Of a DNA stretch of 64,000 nucleotides, positions 38,146 through 47,129 are shown in pieces. How positions within the stretch are numbered: position 1 is the first letter of the stretch; every line of letters starts with the position of its first letter. Source of the DNA: Syngnathus acus. Lineage: Eukaryota > Chordata > Actinopteri > Syngnathiformes > Syngnathidae. Under the pieces are notes generated by a model. The model was not told the DNA's origin. It was given only the letters and a program-made list of their open reading frames with translations, and ran no database searches. The position numbers and the translations under genes were made by a program. The stretch is taken from the NCBI RefSeq assembly GCF_901709675.1, contig NC_051106.1:1586001-1650000 (forward strand). Reading direction: 5' to 3'.

Positions 38146-40078
38146 ATGTCGTTTGCTAGCGACAAGCTGTACAATGGCTACCTGCGCACTCGTATGCCAA
38201 CCATCGTCACCAAGGTCAAAGTGCGCGAGATCGTGCCCCACTTGCCGTGCCTGACCGATCAGGACCGGGTGAGACTCTTATGTGCTAACGAGCCACATGC
38301 TGCTTCACCAAGTGTGAAGATATGATCTGCTTAGATTATGTCTCCAGACTTGGTGAAGCAGCATGTGGCTCATTCGTTCTGTTCCGAGTACGGTCCAAGT
38401 AACCCAGTTGAATGTTTGTCACGTGACGTGCGTTGGCAGGAGACCATCGAGGCCAAGCGGGAGATGTGCGGCAACTTTGACAGCATGGTGCTGCTGCTGG
38501 ACTGCCTGAAGAGGCGGGACAGTTGGCTCGAGCACTTCATCCGCGCTCTGGACATGTGCGAGCACGGCGCCATCGCTGCCGAAATCCAAGCCGAGTATGA
38601 CAAGCTCCAAGGTGCCAGTAGTAAGAGCCATTTCACTTGCTGGCTAAGTCTTGCTTTTTTGCTCGCCGTTGTATAATGTGGTCAGCGTGGATAACTGTCG
38701 AAAGAAGCCATTGTTATTTATGGCATAAGTGAAATTTTCTTAGATTTATGGATGATGTCCGCGCTTTATATTTTCATTGGCCGAGCCGCATCCACTCATA
38801 TTGTGAAATAATTTGTCTTTGTTTGTGTAGACTCCGCCCCCAGCTCTCCCCCAACCAGCGTTGTGAAGGTCCACGTCGATCCTGCTCCGTCCGCTGCTCA
38901 CCTTTCCGGGTCCGAGACCAGCAGCCCCAGCCAGGCTGCAACTTCCCCGTCCTGCCCTCCTCAGGCCGCCCCGGAACCAGAGATCCAAACTCCCGCACCC
39001 GCTCCACCGCCTGTATCTGAACAGCCACTTGCCTCCTCTGCCTCTGAAACAGATATGGATCCTCTGGAAAGCTCTGAATCTAACAAAGCGGTCCCTGAGG
39101 AAGTTTCGTTCAGCTGCGACGCGTCGCTTGAATCCGACCAAGCTGCGGAATTGTGCGACACAGCCCCGTGCGATGTCATTGAAAGCCCGCCGAAAAGTCC
39201 CATTGACTTGGAAGTGACCGACGCTTGCCGGAACCCCGAGAAGCGCCTCGTGCAGGAAACTGCCGCAACTGTGGAAAAACTCACTCCCGCAGCTGTTACG
39301 CCAGAAGATATTTTGGAAGCTCCGGCAACACAGGTGAGAAGAGCAAGGCTCTTTAACACATCATTTTATAACATACCGTATTTTCCGTCAGGCACGTTCT
39401 CGGTTCGTCATGTAATGTTGGCATACTGTACAATTGTTCAGCCTGTTGTTGCCTCTATTCTATTTTTATTTGCCTTTCAAGATGATATTTCGGTTCTTGG
39501 TGTTGGATTTTATCAACTAATTTCCCCAAAAAATGTGACTTAAACTCCAGTGCAACTTATGTCTTTTCCTGCTTTATTATGCATTTTATGGCTGGTGCGA
39601 CTTGTATTCCGGAGTGTCTCATAGTCCAGAAAATACTGTCATTTTTCCATTTCAGATCATCGTCGAGAATTGTTCAGCAACAGGAAATCCTGTGGACCCC
39701 GTCTTGTCCGCTGCTGCCGCCTCGGTGTGCTTGAGCACACCTCGCACACTTACCAGCATCCCGCCGCAAGACGATCCCAACTCCGACAACGCCGGATCCG
39801 GATCATCGGCCGACCCCTATTCCGGTGACACGGACCACCTGGAAATACGCGAGGACAATGAGGAGGACGGGGTGCGGGTGAATGTGGTGCACATCTCCCA
39901 ACAGTCGTCCGTGCTTAACTCAGACGGCCAAAGCACGGTCAACGGCGTCGCCACCAAAGAAGTCCAGGCCGAGAAGCTGAGCCCTCGCGGTGCGCTGCCT
40001 GCCAACGGCAAGTTCATCGCGACGGCGCTGGGAGTGGGTGCCTGCGCGCTGTTGGTGGCATGGAAGTTCAAGCATTAA
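38146..40078 (+). CDS. mavs: Mitochondrial antiviral signalling protein, tandem copy 1
   Basis: Adaptor on the outer mitochondrial membrane that relays RIG-I/MDA5 RNA sensing through CARD-CARD filaments to TRAFs and IRF3/NF-kB. Exons 38146-38268, 38440-38620, 38831-39333, 39656-40078 join in phase to 409 residues. Residues 1-~98 are the CARD (MSFASDKLYNGYLR, IVPHLPCLTDQDR, WLEHFIRALDMCEH), aligning with human MAVS. A Pro/Ser-rich linker follows, and the C-terminal anchor is FIATALGVGACALLVAWKF plus a short basic tail. The neighbour pank2 matches human 20p13. Odd points: the TRAF-type motif reads LVQET (39247-39261) and the pLxIS-type site reads LEIR, whereas copy 2 has PVQET and LEIS. It is intact, with no stops. 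Confidence 0.93.
38290..38371. repeat. Perfect 23-bp inverted repeat in mavs-1 intron 2
   Basis: Arms 38290-38312 and 38349-38371 are exact reverse complements (GAGCCACATGCTGC... / ...GCAGCATGTGGCTC) around a 36-base spacer. They form a strong potential hairpin inside a 171-base intron. Copy 2 keeps it with one mismatch. Confidence 0.9.
39374..39639. mobile_element. Small inverted-terminal-repeat element in mavs-1 intron 4
   Basis: Begins TACCGTATTTTCCG and ends with the degraded inverse CAGAAAATACTGT; the interior has GGTGCGACTTGTATTCCGGAGTG. This matches a widespread teleost element with CCGTATTTTCC ends. It occurs at the same place in mavs-2, so it predates the duplication. Confidence 0.7.
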
Positions 40079-40101
40079 GGAGAAGCGCTCCACCTTCAAG
40101 G

Positions 40102-40463
40102 CAGCGTTTCCCAACCGCTTTTTGAGCCATTCGCATTGAAAAAAGTCTCACAGCACACCTGGCCCAAAAATGTCCTAGTTAACTGCACACAAAAAGAATT
40201 GTGTTTTAGCTCATTCAGGGGGCACGCCATCGGCGTCACTCAACTGGTAGCCGAGCTCTATCTTTCACTATTTTGGAGCCTCCTTTTATGTATTTTCTGG
40301 GGGTTTTTTCCATTCATATTCGACAAGCTAGTTAGCAGACACATAGACAAGATAACACTATTCTCTGTGGCGTGACCAATTCATCTTGACATGTTATTTT
40401 CACTTTACAAGGACCTAATTGAAATTGTATAATTTTCCGCAGCACAATGGTTGGGAATCACTG
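40102..40463. mobile_element. hAT-type element just 3' of mavs-1
   Basis: 362 bases with ends CAGCGTTTCCCAACC and GGTTGGGAATCACTG, flanked by octamers cttcaagg / tttcaagg (7 of 8), an 8-bp target duplication typical of hAT. It starts 23 bases after the stop codon, so it probably forms part of the 3' UTR. The duplicate is at 45628-46075. Confidence 0.85.
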
Positions 40464-41022
40464 TTTCAAGGAGACCAATTACGTGTGCCTTATTGTTATG
40501 AAAACCTCTGATGTTTTAAGGTTTAATACTAGCAAGTATGCATAGTTTGTAGATTTTATTTTTTTATTTATTTGAAGATATGGTATTGTTCTATGCTGGA
40601 TACACACTGATATTGATTTAATGCCATGTTTAAATTGTATGATTAGCATTTTTTGTAATGGTAACAGTTTTAACCATCTTCTAATAAGGAGTGGGAAAAG
40701 CTTGTGCTTGAAGGCCACATTAGTAGAACCCTTATTATGATTATATGATTGAGAAAAAGTTTGTATTTTAAATATGTACAGTTATTTATTTTAATATTGA
40801 AGTAAAACTCAATAGATATTCATTTTAAAGTCTAAGAAATGGTCCGTTTCAGGGTAATATATTTTTTAAAAGCTGTTTAGTCACCTTTTTAAATGGCACG
40901 AATATAAAGAGAAACAGTAAAATTATGAAAGGCTGGAGGACTGCTGCTGCTTACTGTGTATAACTTACACAGTCCTGTTTTGAAGCCATTTCTTTGTATA
41001 TACATAGTGATTTGTATAGTAT

Positions 41023-41028
41023 AATAAA
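41023..41028 (+). terminator. Poly(A) signal candidate for mavs-1
   Basis: AATAAA in GTATAATAAAATTGG, about 945 bases after the stop codon; conserved in both duplication units. Confidence 0.55.
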
Positions 41029-41452
41029 ATTGGACCCCCTAAAGTCATATTGTCCTGTTTTGATTCGCCAGTTTTAGTGAATATTGATTAATTTGATATA
41101 AGCAGCTTCAGTGCACCAAAGATCATCTTTTCTGAAGATTTCTCTGCTCTTTTTCACTTAAAATTGTCTTTTTACTATTGTGCCTATAGAGGAAAGGCGT
41201 GTCTTTGGACATGTTTCGAGTTCTGATTGGCTACTCAGCCGTCACTCTAATGACCGCGACTACTCCACGTTGAACACAGCATCGAGGCAGGTGGCAAGAT
41301 AATTTAGATTGTTAGCAGGGAAATCAGCCTCTTCGCGCACGACCGTTTCAGTCACCACCTAAATATCATCAGCGCTGCACCTGGTCACCATTAACAACCG
41401 CATTCATGTCGTAAATTAGCCCATTCGCTCGTCTTTTTTTTTTTTTTTTTAA

Positions 41453-41541
41453 ATGGAGACCAACGGCCACTACCAGCGCGACGATTAGCGCGAAACACCA
41501 ACGAAGAGGCAGCCGCGCTCCGACACAGACGTGCTCGGCGC
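41453..41541 (+). pseudogene. Broken duplicate of the 5' end of pank2 exon 1
   Basis: Matches the first about 100 bases of the intact pank2 coding exon at 47130: METNGH is readable, then a deletion of about 18 bases creates a TAG at codon 12, after which AAGAGGCAGCCGCGCTCCGA continues. Similarity stops near 41541 at the duplication breakpoint, so no downstream exon exists. The upstream promoter-like DNA (about 41160-41450) is also duplicated. It cannot encode a kinase. Confidence 0.92.
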
Positions 41542-41699
41542 AAAATGTAAATAGAATACAGTATTTCTTTTAATGCTTATAGTGTGCCTCGTCCTTGTTC
41601 GTGTGCGCGGATTATCTTGACGGGATTAGCGACAGATGTAAAACAGAAATCGAGATCAAATCGAATCCGAACCGCAGAGCCACATTGACATTGGATTAG

Positions 41700-41875
41700 G
41701 CACCCATGCTGAGTTTACTGCTTACTGATTGGCTGTTGCGTAGACTGACGGCTTCTTCGTCCAATAGGAAGGCCTAAAAGGTGGTACCGGGGCAGATGTG
41801 CGTGGAAACGAGCAGTTTTCGTGCTGTATTTGGTCTTCAGGTGACACTCGTAGCAGCAGCCCACGCACGCCAAAG
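41700..41875 (+). promoter_or_regulatory. mavs copy 2 core promoter and non-coding first exon
   Basis: Same arrangement as copy 1: inverted CCAAT near 41728, CCAAT at 41761-41765, and the non-coding exon ending CGCCAAAG/GTGAGT at 41875. It lies only about 150-400 bases after the duplicated pank2 promoter fragment, so its upstream context differs from copy 1. Confidence 0.5.
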
Positions 41876-42331
41876 GTGAGTTTGGAACCCAAAAAATTTC
41901 ACGCCGTTTGCTGCTCGTCGCGTCGAAGAAATGACGTTATACTCCCGCGACTGCTGTATTGCTGTGAAGTGCTGAGTCACTAGTTCCATGTTGACTTAAA
42001 AACTTTACATTGTGAAAATATGATCAAACTTGTTTTTAGGGGAGTTTCACACAGCTCAGTGTCAGTGTGAGTCATAGATTTGCTGCTAAACGGGTTTAAG
42101 AAGCGAATTTCATTGTTGGGTTATAATTATTGTTGCATGTTGTTTGACATGTCAGTCGTTGAACAAGGAAAATAAAGATGTGGAGTAACAGTTGGTTCTT
42201 TATTTCCAAGATCTTGGGTTGTTTAATGGCGGTCAGTCCACGAGGCACTGTAGCAGACAAAACAACAACCCCCTCTCTCCAGGTTAGAAAGATTAATACT
42301 GCCCGGGAAAGCAAAAAGATGTCCTAATAAG

Positions 42332-43064
42332 TAGGGATGCACCGAAATAAAAATTCTTGGCCGAAACCGAAAACCAAAAATGAGGAAACCAAGGCCGAAA
42401 ACCGAAACACCGAAAGAAATGATTATGTCAGTTATTAGAACCACAGCATTTATGGCTACATGTGTACTAACCTCACTAAAATCAAGGCATTGCAATAAAC
42501 CAAAGTACAAAAGTATGAAAATATTTATTTAGCACTGACATTACAACAATGCACAATATAAATTAAAATTCAAAAATAAAATAAAAATAAAATGTTTAAC
42601 TTGACCCCACTCGTGTACATTGAATAATAATTTACAGGCTTATAACTGACTGGCCTGCTGAAAGACTGTAAAATTAAATATGTTCTCTTATAAAAACACA
42701 AAGTGCATAAGTCAAGTGCCTTTTACATTTTGTTCTGTGTGTACAACATAAAAGTGTATCAAAACAATGGTTACCATAGCCTTTATCAACAACAAATCCA
42801 CCAAGAATTGTGGATGCACAAACTTAACTTGCCTTTTCAAAAACGTCCGCCACAGACGGAGTGGGCGTGCTCGGTGTCAGTTTCCTTTTCTGTGTCGCCT
42901 TCTTCTCATATTCAGAATGGCGATCGGGATGTTTGGATTTCAGGTGATGAATTAAACCCGACGTGGAGAAACTTTTTGCAGATTGAAATTTCAGCATTGC
43001 AAATGCACTTTTGGGTCATTTTCGGCCGAAAATTTTCGGTGGCCGAATTTTCGGTGCATCCCTA
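42332..43064 (-). mobile_element. hAT transposon remnant in mavs-2 intron 1, perfect 8-bp target duplication
   Basis: 733 bases with inverted ends TAGGGATGCACCGAA and TTCGGTGCATCCCTA, flanked on both sides by ctaataag (42324-42331 and 43065-43072). The minus strand around 42840-42980 still reads SGLIHHLKSKHP, the end of a BED-type zinc finger of hAT transposases. The rest of the transposase is missing. It is absent from copy 1, so it inserted after the duplication. Confidence 0.93.
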
Positions 43065-43566
43065 CTAATAAGGTAAACCTATGCCCTGCTGTCACCTTAC
43101 CATTCGGTATCGGCACCTTACCATTTGGTATCGTCACCTGACCATTTTGGTATCTATGTGTATTGGAGAGTTACTACCTTGTGTGTGTGTGCGCGCTGTG
43201 TCAGCGGTCTGTGCCTATGTGTATTGGAAGGTTACAAAGCTCTGTGTACTGTGTCCGTGTTCGAATTGAGCAGTTATGTTTATATAGAATAATAAGAGGA
43301 TTTGCACATATATGAACATGAAAAAGTATGAGTTTGTCTTCACTAATAAAATATGTACACATTGCTGTTTCTCCCACTTCATCCCCCCCCTTTTTTGTGC
43401 AATCCATGACAAATCTGACCTTGTGTTCTATGTGAGTTCAGTTGTCTTCTTGGAGGTTACATGCTCACTTTTACTTTCACTTTCACTTCCATTTTGTTCT
43501 TCGCTTCACATTGCTGTATCAGAAGGGAAACAATTGCACAAATGTACGATTGTGTTCTCCTTCCAG

Positions 43567-45604
43567 ATGACGTTTGCTAGCGACAAGGTATGGAATGGCT
43601 ATTTGCGCACTCAGATGGGGACCATCGCCAACATGATCAAAGTGCGCGAGATCGTGCCCCACTTGCCGTGCCTGACCAATCACGACAGGGTGAGACTCTT
43701 ATGTGCTAACGAGCCACACGCTGCTTCACCAAGTGTGAAGATATGATCTGCTTACAAGTGCATGTTTGTCCTCACAAGGTGGATCAGCATTTCGCATATT
43801 AGCAAGCTCCTACACGATTAGATTATGTCTCCAGACTTGGTGAAGCAGCATGTGGCTCATTCGTTCTGTTCCGAGTACGGTCCAAGTAACCCAGTTGAAT
43901 GTTTGTCACGTGGCGTGCGCTGGCAGGAGACCATCGAAGCCAAGCGGGAGATGTGCGGCAACCATGACAGCGTGGTGCTGCTGCTGGACTGCCTGAAGAG
44001 GCGGGAGAACTGGCTCGAGCACTTCATCCGTGCTCTGGACATGTGCGAGCACGGCGCCATCGCTGCAGAAGTCCGAGCTGAGTATGACAGGCTCCAAGGC
44101 GCCAGCAGTAAGAGCCGTTTCACTTGCTGGCTTAGTCTTGCTTTTTTGCTCGCTGTCGTATAATGTGGTCTGCGTGGATATCTGTCGAGAGGAGCCATTG
44201 TTATTTATGGCACAAGCGTAATTTTCTTACATTTATGGATGATGTCCACTCTTTATATTTTCATTGGCTGAGGCGCATCCACCCATGTTGTGAATAATTT
44301 TGTCTTTGTCATTGTTTGTGTAGACTCCGCCCCCAGCTCTCCCCCAACCGGCGTTGCGAAGGTCCACGTCGATCCTGCTCCGTCCGCTGCTCACCTTTCC
44401 GGGTCAGAGACCAGCAGCCCCAGCCAGGCTGCAACTTCCCCATCCTGCCCTCCTCAGGCCGACCCGGAACCAAAGATCCAAACTCTCGCGCCCGTTCCAC
44501 CGCCAGTATCTGAACAGCCACGTGCCTCCTCCGCCTCTGAAACAGATATGGATCCTCTGGAAAGCTCTGAATCTAACAAAGCGGTGCCTGAGGAGGTTTC
44601 GTTCTACTGCGATGCATCGCTTGAATCCGGCCAAGTTGCGGAATTGTGCGACACATCCCCGTGCGATGTCATTGAAAGCCCGCCGAAAAGTCCCATTGAC
44701 CTGGATTTGACCGACGCTCGCCAGACCCCCGAGAAGCACCCCGTGCAGGAAACTGCCGCAACTGTGGAAAAACTCACTCCCGCAGCTGTTACTTTGCCGC
44801 CAGGAGATATTTTGGAAGCTCTGGCAAAACAGGTGAGAAGAGCAAGATTCTTTTACACAACATCATTTTATAACATTCCGTATTTTCCATCAGGCATGTT
44901 CTCAGTTCGTTGTTTATGTGTCATGTAACGTTGGTGTACCGTACAATTGTTTAGCCTGTTGCTACCTTGATTTCTATTTTTCTTTTAATTTGCCTTTCAA
45001 GATGATATGTCTGTTCTTGGTGTTGGATTTTATCAAATACATTTCCCCCAAAAATGTAACTTATACTCCAGTGCAGCTCATGTACATATGTCTTTACCGG
45101 CTTTATTATGCATTTTGTGGCTGGTGCGACTTGTACTCCGGAGTGACTTATAGTCTGGAAAATACGGTAATTTTTCCATTTCAGATCATCGTCGAGAATT
45201 GTTCGGCAACAGGAACTGCGAGCCCCGTCTTGTCCGCCGCCGCCGCCTCAATGTGCCTGAGCACGCCCCGCACACTTACCAGTATCGCGCCGCAAGACGA
45301 TCCCAACTCCAACGACGCCGTATCCGGATCATCGGCCGACCCCTATTCCGGTGACACGGACCGTCTGGAAATAAGCGAGGACAATGAAGAGGACGGGGTG
45401 CGGGTGAATGTGGTGCACATCTCCCAACAGTCGTCCGTGCTTAACTCGGACGGCCAAAGCGCGGTCAACAGCATCTCCGCCAAGGAAGTCCAGGCCGAGA
45501 AGCCGAGCCCTCGCGGCGCGCTGCCCGCCAACGGCAAGTTCATCGCGACGGCGCTGGGAGTGGGCGTCTGCGCGCTGTTGGTGGCATGGAAGTTGAAGCA
45601 TTAA
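43567..45604 (+). CDS. mavs: Mitochondrial antiviral signalling protein, tandem copy 2
   Basis: Second complete mavs: exons 43567-43689, 43927-44107, 44324-44832, 45185-45604 give 410 residues with the same phases as copy 1. The CARD begins MTFASDKVWNGYLRTQMGTI and differs from copy 1 at 11 of the 41 residues of exon 2, but only 7 of 60 in the next exon. The linker is Pro-rich. PVQET (44740-44754) fits a TRAF2/3-binding motif, and RLEIS followed by EDNEEDG fits the pLxIS type used for IRF3 recruitment. The anchor is FIATALGVGVCALLVAWKL with a KH tail. No stops or frameshifts, good splice sites, and its own AATAAA. Either a specialised paralogue or a redundant copy; the excess of coding change argues for the former. 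Confidence 0.93.
43711..43858. repeat. Inverted repeat in mavs-2 intron 2 (one mismatch)
   Basis: Arms 43711-43733 and 43836-43858 correspond to the perfect arms in copy 1. One arm has CACG in place of CATG, and the spacer is 102 bases because of a 66-67-base insertion relative to copy 1. Confidence 0.85.
44876..45168. mobile_element. Small inverted-terminal-repeat element in mavs-2 intron 4
   Basis: Counterpart of the element in copy 1, with better preserved ends (TTCCGTATTTTCC / GGAAAATACGGTAA). Shared position shows insertion before the duplication. Confidence 0.7.
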
Positions 45605-45627
45605 GGAGAAGCGCTCCACGTTCAAGG

Positions 45628-46075
45628 CAGCGTTTCCCAACCACTTTTTGAGCCATTCGCATTGAAAAAAAGTCTCACAGCACATCACCTGGCTTTTAGT
45701 CAAGTCAAGTCAAGTTTATTTGCTTGTGATTTAGGGCTATACAGTCTCAAAGGGCTTCACATAGACAAAAATTGACAATTATTCTCAAAGCATCCCCTGA
45801 TCTTAAGCTCCCAAGTGCATTCAGGGGGCACGCCATCGGCGTCACTCAACTGGTAGCCGAGCTCTATCTTTCACTATTATGGAGCCTCCTTTTATGTATT
45901 TAACGGGGTTTCTTTTTTCCATTCAAATTTGACAAGCTAGTTAGCAGACACATAGACAAGATAACAACACTATTCTCTGTGGTGTGACCAATTCATCTTG
46001 TCATGTTATTTGCACTTTATAAGGACCTAATAGAAATTGTATAATTGTCCGCAGCACAATGGTTGGGAATCACTG
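45628..46075. mobile_element. hAT-type element 3' of mavs-2, with nested repeat fragment
   Basis: Same element as at 40102 with ends CAGCGTTTCCCAACC / GGTTGGGAATCACTG. Its middle (about 45695-45835) is replaced by AGTCAAGTCAAGTTTATTTG...TCAAAGGGCTTCACA, a common fish retroelement 3' fragment that copy 1 lacks. Confidence 0.8.
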
Positions 46076-46153
46076 TGTCAAGGAGACCAATTTACGTGTG
46101 CCTTATGGTTATGAAAACAGCTGATGTTTTAAGGTTTAATGCTAGCATGTATA

Positions 46154-46209
46154 ATTGCACTCCCGCGACCCCCGTGGGGACTAAGCGGTTCAGAAAATGG
46201 ATGGATGGA
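46154..46209 (+). mobile_element. 5'-truncated SINE tail
   Basis: CTCCCGCGACCCCCGTGGGG to ATGGATGGAT, the 3' end of the SINE family at 11.4 and 30.9 kb. It is flanked by tagcatgtata at 46143-46153 and 46210-46220, an 11-bp target duplication. Private to unit 2, hence younger than the duplication. Confidence 0.9.
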
Positions 46210-46703
46210 TAGCATGTATACAGAGTTTGTTGATGTTATTTTTGGATTTATTTTTAGATATGGTATTGTTCTATGCTGGATACACACTGATATTGATTTA
46301 ATGCCACGTTTTAATTGTATGATTAGCATTTTTTGTACTGGTAACAGTTTTAACCATCTTCTAATAAGGAGTGGGAAAAGCTCGTGCTTGAAGGCCACAT
46401 TAGTAGAACCCTTATGATGATTATATGATTGAGAAAAAGTTTGTGTTTTAAATATGTACAGTTTATTTTAATATTGAAGTAAAACTCAATAGATATTCAT
46501 TTTAAAGTCTGGAAGAAATGGTCCATTTCAGGGTAATATATGTTTTTTAAAAGCTGTTTAGTCACCTTTTTAAGTGGCACGAATATAAAGAGAAACAGTA
46601 AAATTGTGAAAGGCTGGAGGACTGCTGCTGCTTACTGTGTATAACTTACACAGTCCTGTTTTGAAGCCATTTCTTTGTATATACATAGTGATGTGTATGG
46701 TAT

Positions 46704-46709
46704 AATAAA
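46704..46709 (+). terminator. Poly(A) signal candidate for mavs-2
   Basis: AATAAA in the context shared with copy 1, about 1.1 kb after the stop codon. Confidence 0.55.
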
Positions 46710-47129
46710 ATTGGATCCCCCTAAAGTCATGTCCTGTTTTGATTTGTCAGTTTTAGTGAATATTGATCAATTTGATTTAAGCAGCGTCAGTGGTCCAAAG
46801 ATGATCTTTTCTGAAGATTTCTCTGCTTTTTTCACTTAAAATTGTCATTTTACTATTGTGTCTATCGAGGAAAGGCGTGTCTTTGGACATGTTTCGAGTT
46901 CTGATTGGCCACCCAGCCGTCACTCCTATGACCACGCCCACTTCGCATTGAACACAGCACCGAGGCAAGCGGCAAGTTAATTTAGCTAGTTAGCAGGGAA
47001 ATTAGCCTCTTCGTCCACGACCGTTTAAGTCACCACCTAAATATCATCAGAGACGCCCCTGGTTACCATTAACAACTGCATCCATGTCGTAAATTGACCC
47101 ATTCGCTCGTCTTTTTTTTTTTCTTTTAA

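Larger units (their letters stand above)
36874..41556 (+). repeat. Tandem duplication unit 1 (mavs copy 1 plus pank2 5' fragment)
   Basis: Unit runs from the mavs promoter to inside the first pank2 exon and matches 41557-47240. Shared landmarks are ATAGTGTGCCTCGTCC (36911 / 41579), the non-coding first exon ending GCACGCCAAAG (37235 / 41875), all four coding exons, the 3' hAT element, the AATAAA (41023 / 46704) and METNGH of pank2 (41453 / 47130). Ends are approximate to some tens of bases; a short similarity around GTAA.TAGAATACA at both ends may mark the breakpoint. Confidence 0.9.
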
